DNA from: Palaemon carinicauda
Taxonomy: Eukaryota > Arthropoda > Malacostraca > Decapoda > Palaemonidae
Assembly (NCBI RefSeq): GCF_036898095.1
Contig: NC_090766.1
Coordinates: 38,261,471 to 38,325,470 of the forward strand
Length of the DNA stretch: 64,000 nt
Direction of reading: 5' to 3'
How positions within the stretch are numbered: the first letter of the stretch is position 1; each line of letters begins with the position of its first letter. Positions 59,529-64,000 of this stretch are shown in pieces. A model generated the notes under the pieces. The model was not told the DNA's origin, searched no databases, and saw only the letters and a program-made list of their open reading frames with translations. Position numbers and translations under genes: made by a program.

Positions 59529-60787
59529 TACCAGCAAAAAACAGAAAACATATTTTAAGATAAAAAGAAAAATCAGTGTCTGGGAAAGAGACTAAACACT
59601 AGTTCATTTAACTACGTTTTCAATCTCTCACCGCACATAGCCTGGTGACGAGAATAAAAACCTAAAAACGTTTTATCCTTCCTCCCCGTACAGCAACTAG
59701 GGACGTGAGTAACACGAGAACAACGTTACCCGCTTGAACGGAACGTTTTCTCTCCTCTCTCTCCCTCCGTCTCTATCTCTCTCTCTCTTTCTCTCTTGAT
59801 TTCGCACCTAAGAGAAGAGCCCAATTATATATCGTCAAAAAAACATGTTATTTGACTAAAGGAAAAAACTGAAAGGTTTTTCAAATAAAAAGGTTCCTTT
59901 AAATTAGAATTTAAAACATTTAAGCTAAGAAAGAATGAACAAAACGTCAGAATCGATTTACTCTTACTGCAAAGTGAAACCGTGATACACTCTCTCTCTC
60001 TATCGTAACGATAGAGCGCATGTTGAACGTCCTGAACGTCAACAACTGCTTAGCATAAAAAACTAAACGTTAGTTCATCTTTGAAAACAGTACGAAGACT
60101 ATCAAAGAAATTCTTTCATAAAAAATTACATTTAAAAAGTTTTAAATCCTTTGCTCTTTAAAAGCTAAAGACGATATAAAGGGCTCAACGTTGATTAACT
60201 TCGGTTTCCAAGTTAGGACCGCCTACTCTCAGGAAAGTTCTATATAAACAAAGCATTAAAATTTATTTTTATATGTTTATAAAAAATGGAAAGTTAATCG
60301 AAGAGGCCTAATAAAGGCGGAGAGATATAAAATATATAGAGGAAAATCTATAACGTGATAAGATAATTACTAAAAGCCTAAACACACTTCCGTCTAAGGG
60401 AAGGGTCGGCCATTTAAAAGTGAAAGAAAGTCCATACTCTCTTTGTCACCATAATTAAATCTATCCAAAACGAGTTCAAGTTTTAAGATGAAGATAAAAC
60501 ACCTGCATAGCGAAAGCTCAAAACTAGAATAGTGTACTTCACCAAATAGTTGTGAAAACAAATCCAGTTAGCAACAGCGAATTAGTAGGTCTTGCCGGTA
60601 GCCCGACAGAGAGAAAATTGAGTTCTTTGTTTACAATGAGTAATGGGTATCTGAACGACAGATGGCGCTGTTGAGTACACCCCCTACCTGTGTAGCGATC
60701 GCTGGCGAATTTTTACGTAGAGTTTTTCTGTCGAGCAACAGAGTTGCAGCTATTATAATCACCGGCTAAGTTAAATATTGAAAAAAT

Positions 60788-60984
60788 AATAATAACAACA
60801 ATAATAACAATAATAATAATATCTTTTAATGCTACATATGTCAAAAGATCTAAAAGAATTCAATAAGGAATTTCTTACAATAAACTGTAATTTCATTCTT
60901 GATGGGGTCAAGGGCAGAGATCAGATCCTAATCCATAACAAGATTGAGCAATTAATCAGTCTTGTGGGATCAAAGGCTTTAACA

Positions 60985-61042
<58 letters not shown>

Positions 61043-61353
61043 AATAACCCTGACAATCTTGAGTGCACATCCTATCACTACGAAGTCAACCTTAAGACTG
61101 AGCAACCGATAAGACTTGTACAACATGTTATTACTGAATCGATAGATGCTGGTAAGTCCAAAGACGAAAGCAATATGAATATCAGGGGAGCCTCATACAA
61201 ATAATGGTTCAGCATGGAAGTAAAAAATAAAGCTATAAATTAAGGTGATTAACTTAAGAGTTATTAAATTTTTTTTTTTAAATCAGCACGTTGTAAAACA
61301 AAATCTGTTCAAGATCAACAAAGAGTTCTCTATGATTCTTGAAAGAGCCATAC
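60788..61353 (-). other. WASP intron, 5' end
   Basis: Residual TAA/CAA repeats to about 60823, an A-run at about 60988-61040, otherwise featureless. Donor AAG|gtatgg at 61353. Confidence 0.7.
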
Positions 61354-61522
61354 CTTAGCCTGCTTTTGTTCTTGTTGCCCTTCTTGTTGTTCTTTTTCTT
61401 ATCTTTGGAAGGAACATAAGCTGGAATACCTGTGCTGATGGGAGTAGGTTGAGGCAATTTCGGCTGTTCTGGCTGAACATGCGGCTGGACTCGTTGCTGC
61501 TGTTCTGCCTGCCTTTTGCGTT
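61354..61522 (-). CDS. WASp: WASP-family protein, basic linker exon between WH1 and CRIB
   Basis: 169 bp: two bases of a split codon, 55 codons, then two bases (AG) that join the C of the CRIB exon as Ser. It encodes 'RKRQAEQQQRV', a Pro/Gln-rich stretch, then 'SKDKKKNNKKGNKNKSRLS', the lysine-rich region that binds PIP2 in N-WASP (compare KEKKKGKAKKKRLTK). Donor AAG|gtatgg. Acceptor gtgaacag lacks a strong pyrimidine tract, so the exon start is the least certain boundary. WH1 exons are expected upstream on minus, beyond 64000. Confidence 0.88.
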
Positions 61523-61639
61523 CTGTTCACGGAACAAAATTAATGTATTACTTAAAACAATTCAATTTAAATACATTCTAGAACTGAATACATAAGGGGA
61601 AGGCAATTAAAGGCCCTTATCACAACAGTGACTGGAGTC

Positions 61640-62545
61640 TAATTACACTCAAATATGAGGGTTTCCAATGAACAGCAGAGTACTACAAGGGAATGTGTTG
61701 TTACCTATGTTATTTATCCTCCTCATGAATTTTGTAATGCTAGAACAGTTGGAGATGGTGGAGAAGGATTGGATTGGATTGATAATAGGAATTTAGCTGA
61801 CCTAGAGTACGTTGATGACGCTGTCCTTATTTGCAGAACACCACAGGATTTGCAATGCTTGCTTACCAAAATGCATGAAACACCACAGGAGGTTGGGCTC
61901 AGGATAAAAAGAAGAAAGACAGAGATGATAAGAATGAAAAATGCACTGGAAGATGAAATAGCATTGGAAGGAGAAAGAATTAATGAGGTAGAATCATTTA
62001 AATACAGTATTTAAGAACTAAGATTTCTAATACAGGGTCTATGGAATTGGAATTTAATGAAAGATTGAAAAAAGCAAATCAGACAATAGCTAGGTTAAGT
62101 AAAATTTGGAAATCAAATTACATATAAAAATCAGGTTATATATCAGTTTAGTGAGATCTGTGTTACAGTATGGACATGAGTCATGGTATGACAATGAAAC
62201 AATCTCCAACAGATTTAGTAGATTTGAGGACAAAGCCCTCAGAAGAATATTGGGATTTAAATGGTAGGACAGGATTAGAAATGAAACTATGAGATTACTT
62301 GAGTGCCCTGTGTGGATGATATCATGGTGAGGGGTAGGTGGAGATGGTTGGGCACTCCCCAAGAGAGATTAGTCCACCAAACATTTGACAGGGCTCCACA
62401 AGGTACCAGAAGAATTGGAAGACCCAAGCCTATATGGATGAGGACTACGAAGCATGAAGTAGATGATGAATGGAGAAGTATTGAATTAAAAGCTCAAGAT
62501 AAACAACAGGCAAAATCTATCCGAGGGTCTTTGCATCAATAGGCA
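61640..62545 (+). pseudogene. Non-LTR reverse transcriptase fragment, decayed
   Basis: Pieces in several frames: 'LADLEYVDDAVLICRTPQDL' (RT catalytic YVDD), 'EVGLRIKRRKTEMIRMKN', then 'ARLSKIWKSN', 'RSVLQYGHESWYDN', 'EDKALRRILGF', and the C-terminal 'VRGRWRWLGTPQERL...GTRRIGRPKPIW'. The order is that of a non-LTR (LINE) RT palm, thumb and C-terminal region, clade undetermined. Many stops and shifts. Opposite strand to the WASP gene, in its upstream intron. Confidence 0.85.
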
Positions 62546-64000
62546 TAGGAGGTGATGATGAGGGTAAAGTATTTTTGCTTTATGGTTTGCTTAAGCTATA
62601 GAAGAAGCAGGCGAAGAAGAAAAAGAGAAATATTAGTTTGTTAAAAGAGTTATTGGCTTTTCAATGTTTACACTGCAAATTCAAGGATACTTCTATCAAC
62701 ATATCATGAAGGACTTGATTGTAAAAGAAATTATAAGTAAAGATATGAAAGAGAAAATAGAAATAAAGCAATCAATTATAAAATGCTTTACTACTGTACC
62801 ATACAAATCCCAATCACAAAATATTGTCCGGATCAATAAGAAAGTTCCTCTGTGCATGCCCAACATTCACAAAGGGGTTGCTAAGGAGTAATTCTATCAT
62901 GTACCCTCTAAATCCAAGAGTTTGGGAAGGGGAGGATGGGGTATAAATTATGAACAACAGGTTTGTAAGATAATATGCTTGTCGTAAAAAAAATATTGTT
63001 AGTACAGTAAATTAAATTCCATACCACGATGAAAGAATGCAACACTGAAGGAGAAAATAAATTTGAGATAAATAAAACCAAAATGAAACTCACATACAAA
63101 AACAAAATGGAAAATACCAAACTGAAAAATGTAAAAAGGAAATGATATGAGTACTGTATCATGAACAAGGGCAAGCTGGAAAATATCCCAAAACAAGGTA
63201 ACCCAACAACACCCTTGAACCAAAAGCAAAGCAAGCTATAAATAAGAAAAAAAAAAAGACCCAGACATAACAGAAGACTTTAAAGTGAGTCTAAATTGAT
63301 CATTAATAGGGTAAATTAGCATTTGAGATATTGTGGATCAAACTAAAGCCAACTCAGAAAAATTATGAACAAAAACTTACGTAAAAAATATGAAGATACT
63401 GTACTCATATCTAGCAAGAAGTGTGTGATGTGGCCAGTGGAGTAAAATAAGACTTACAAAAATACCAGATGCAAATAAAATTCTTTGATATAGAATGAGT
63501 CTACATACTTATATGGTTTCCATGATAAAACAGTGAATTAGATGTCATCAAATTACAATAATGAATAAAGAATGCAATGAGATGATAGCACTAATGAGTG
63601 GCATAAACTGCTATTAATAAAAAAAAATTTAATTCTGGGAGAACAGCATAAGTTGCAATGAAGTGCGAGTTTAGAGTAATGCCTTATTGATGTTGGCTCC
63701 ACAGAGAAGAGTTCTTTTATTTCCTGACTGGACAGGCAATTTATGATGAATGGCTCGATATGAATAAACGACAATGTGTTAAAAAAATCGGAAAAATAAA
63801 ACTACTATTAACTTGATGCAAAAAGGCAGAAAAATCTAATAAAAAATAAGAGGCAGCAACAATACAATTCTACTAAAGCCATAAAGTATATTTTCCATAT
63901 ACAATAAAGATAATCAACAAAACCAAGAGCTTCAACCCTTATTGGGGTCATCAAAAGGAGACGACATAGAGAACTTTTTCTTAAAGACGCACGATCAAGA
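62546..64000. other. AT-rich intronic stretch
   Basis: Presumably still inside the WASP-family gene (intron before the basic exon). No WH1-like coding was recognised in any frame. Confidence 0.5.

Larger units (their letters stand above)
51853..60787 (-). mobile_element. Chimeric RT-less DIRS derivative C2, in a WASP intron, interrupted by Tigger
   Basis: Same structure as C1 and near-identical, including the mosaic gag, the missing RT palm, the TGA in RNase H and the two-base recombinase loss. The internal complementary region is at about 52098-52190. A full-length Tigger (57024-59528) interrupts its leader; without it and one TA the element is about 6.4 kb, differing from C1 mainly by C1's 59-bp deletion. 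Both flanks are TAA microsatellite, unlike C1, so this is a separate insertion rather than part of a segmental duplication. Same strand as the host gene. Confidence 0.9.

Noticed and set aside
38115..60787. C1 and C2 as halves of a segmental duplication
   Set aside because: Sequences immediately outside the two elements do not match (ttttaaaaag/ttatgattta against TAA arrays), and both ends coincide with element ends.
60829..61047. Lysine-rich small protein
   Set aside because: The ORF ends in a poly-A run; the lysines are an artefact of that run.
1..64000. CRISPR arrays, operons or prokaryotic defence genes
   Set aside because: No regularly spaced repeats with unique spacers; spliced animal gene and eukaryotic transposons throughout.

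Overview
Eukaryotic, intron-containing, AT-rich DNA from an animal, most likely a decapod crustacean. The evidence is a spliced WASP-family gene, several DIRS-type tyrosine-recombinase retrotransposons (a group known to be widespread in Decapoda), Tigger/pogo DNA transposons, a tRNA-derived SINE, and a non-LTR tail ending in (TAA)n that I associate with decapod, possibly palaemonid, genomes. The species call is inference; nothing here looks bacterial.

Layout. 1-1131 holds the right end of a DIRS-like element plus a second tandem copy of that end. 1131-4611 is non-coding with decayed repeats. 4612-21204 is a DIRS element (B1). Inside it a second-family DIRS element (A, 5154-15415) is inserted precisely, and inside A sits a deleted Tigger element (5659-7164): a three-level nest. 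21593-28105 is another B-family element (B2) with an open gag. 28106-64000 contains the 3' part of a minus-strand WASP/N-WASP gene. Six coding exons were found by splice sites and reading phase: 61354-61522 (basic linker), 50119-50236 (CRIB), 49534-49912 (helical segment plus proline-rich), 47825-48111 (proline-rich plus first WH2), 33653-33739 (second WH2), 31750-31920 (central/acidic end and stop). All five junctions preserve phase. The WH1 exons must lie beyond position 64000.

Two large introns of this gene each carry a near-identical copy of a chimeric, RT-less DIRS derivative (C1 38115-44473; C2 51853-60787), both on the gene's own strand. They share a nonsense codon, a frameshift and a mosaic gag but have different flanks, so they look like separate insertions of an already defective element, presumably mobilised in trans. 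C2 landed in a (TAA)n tail and later received a full-length Tigger (57024-59528, 635-residue transposase). The Tigger in element A is the same element with an exact 999-bp in-frame deletion.

Mechanistic highlight: the DIRS elements show the full split-repeat architecture. The internal complementary region of A equals the reverse complements of its left and right ends laid side by side. The A insertion site can be reconstructed from the uninterrupted copies in C1 and C2, and shows no target-site duplication.
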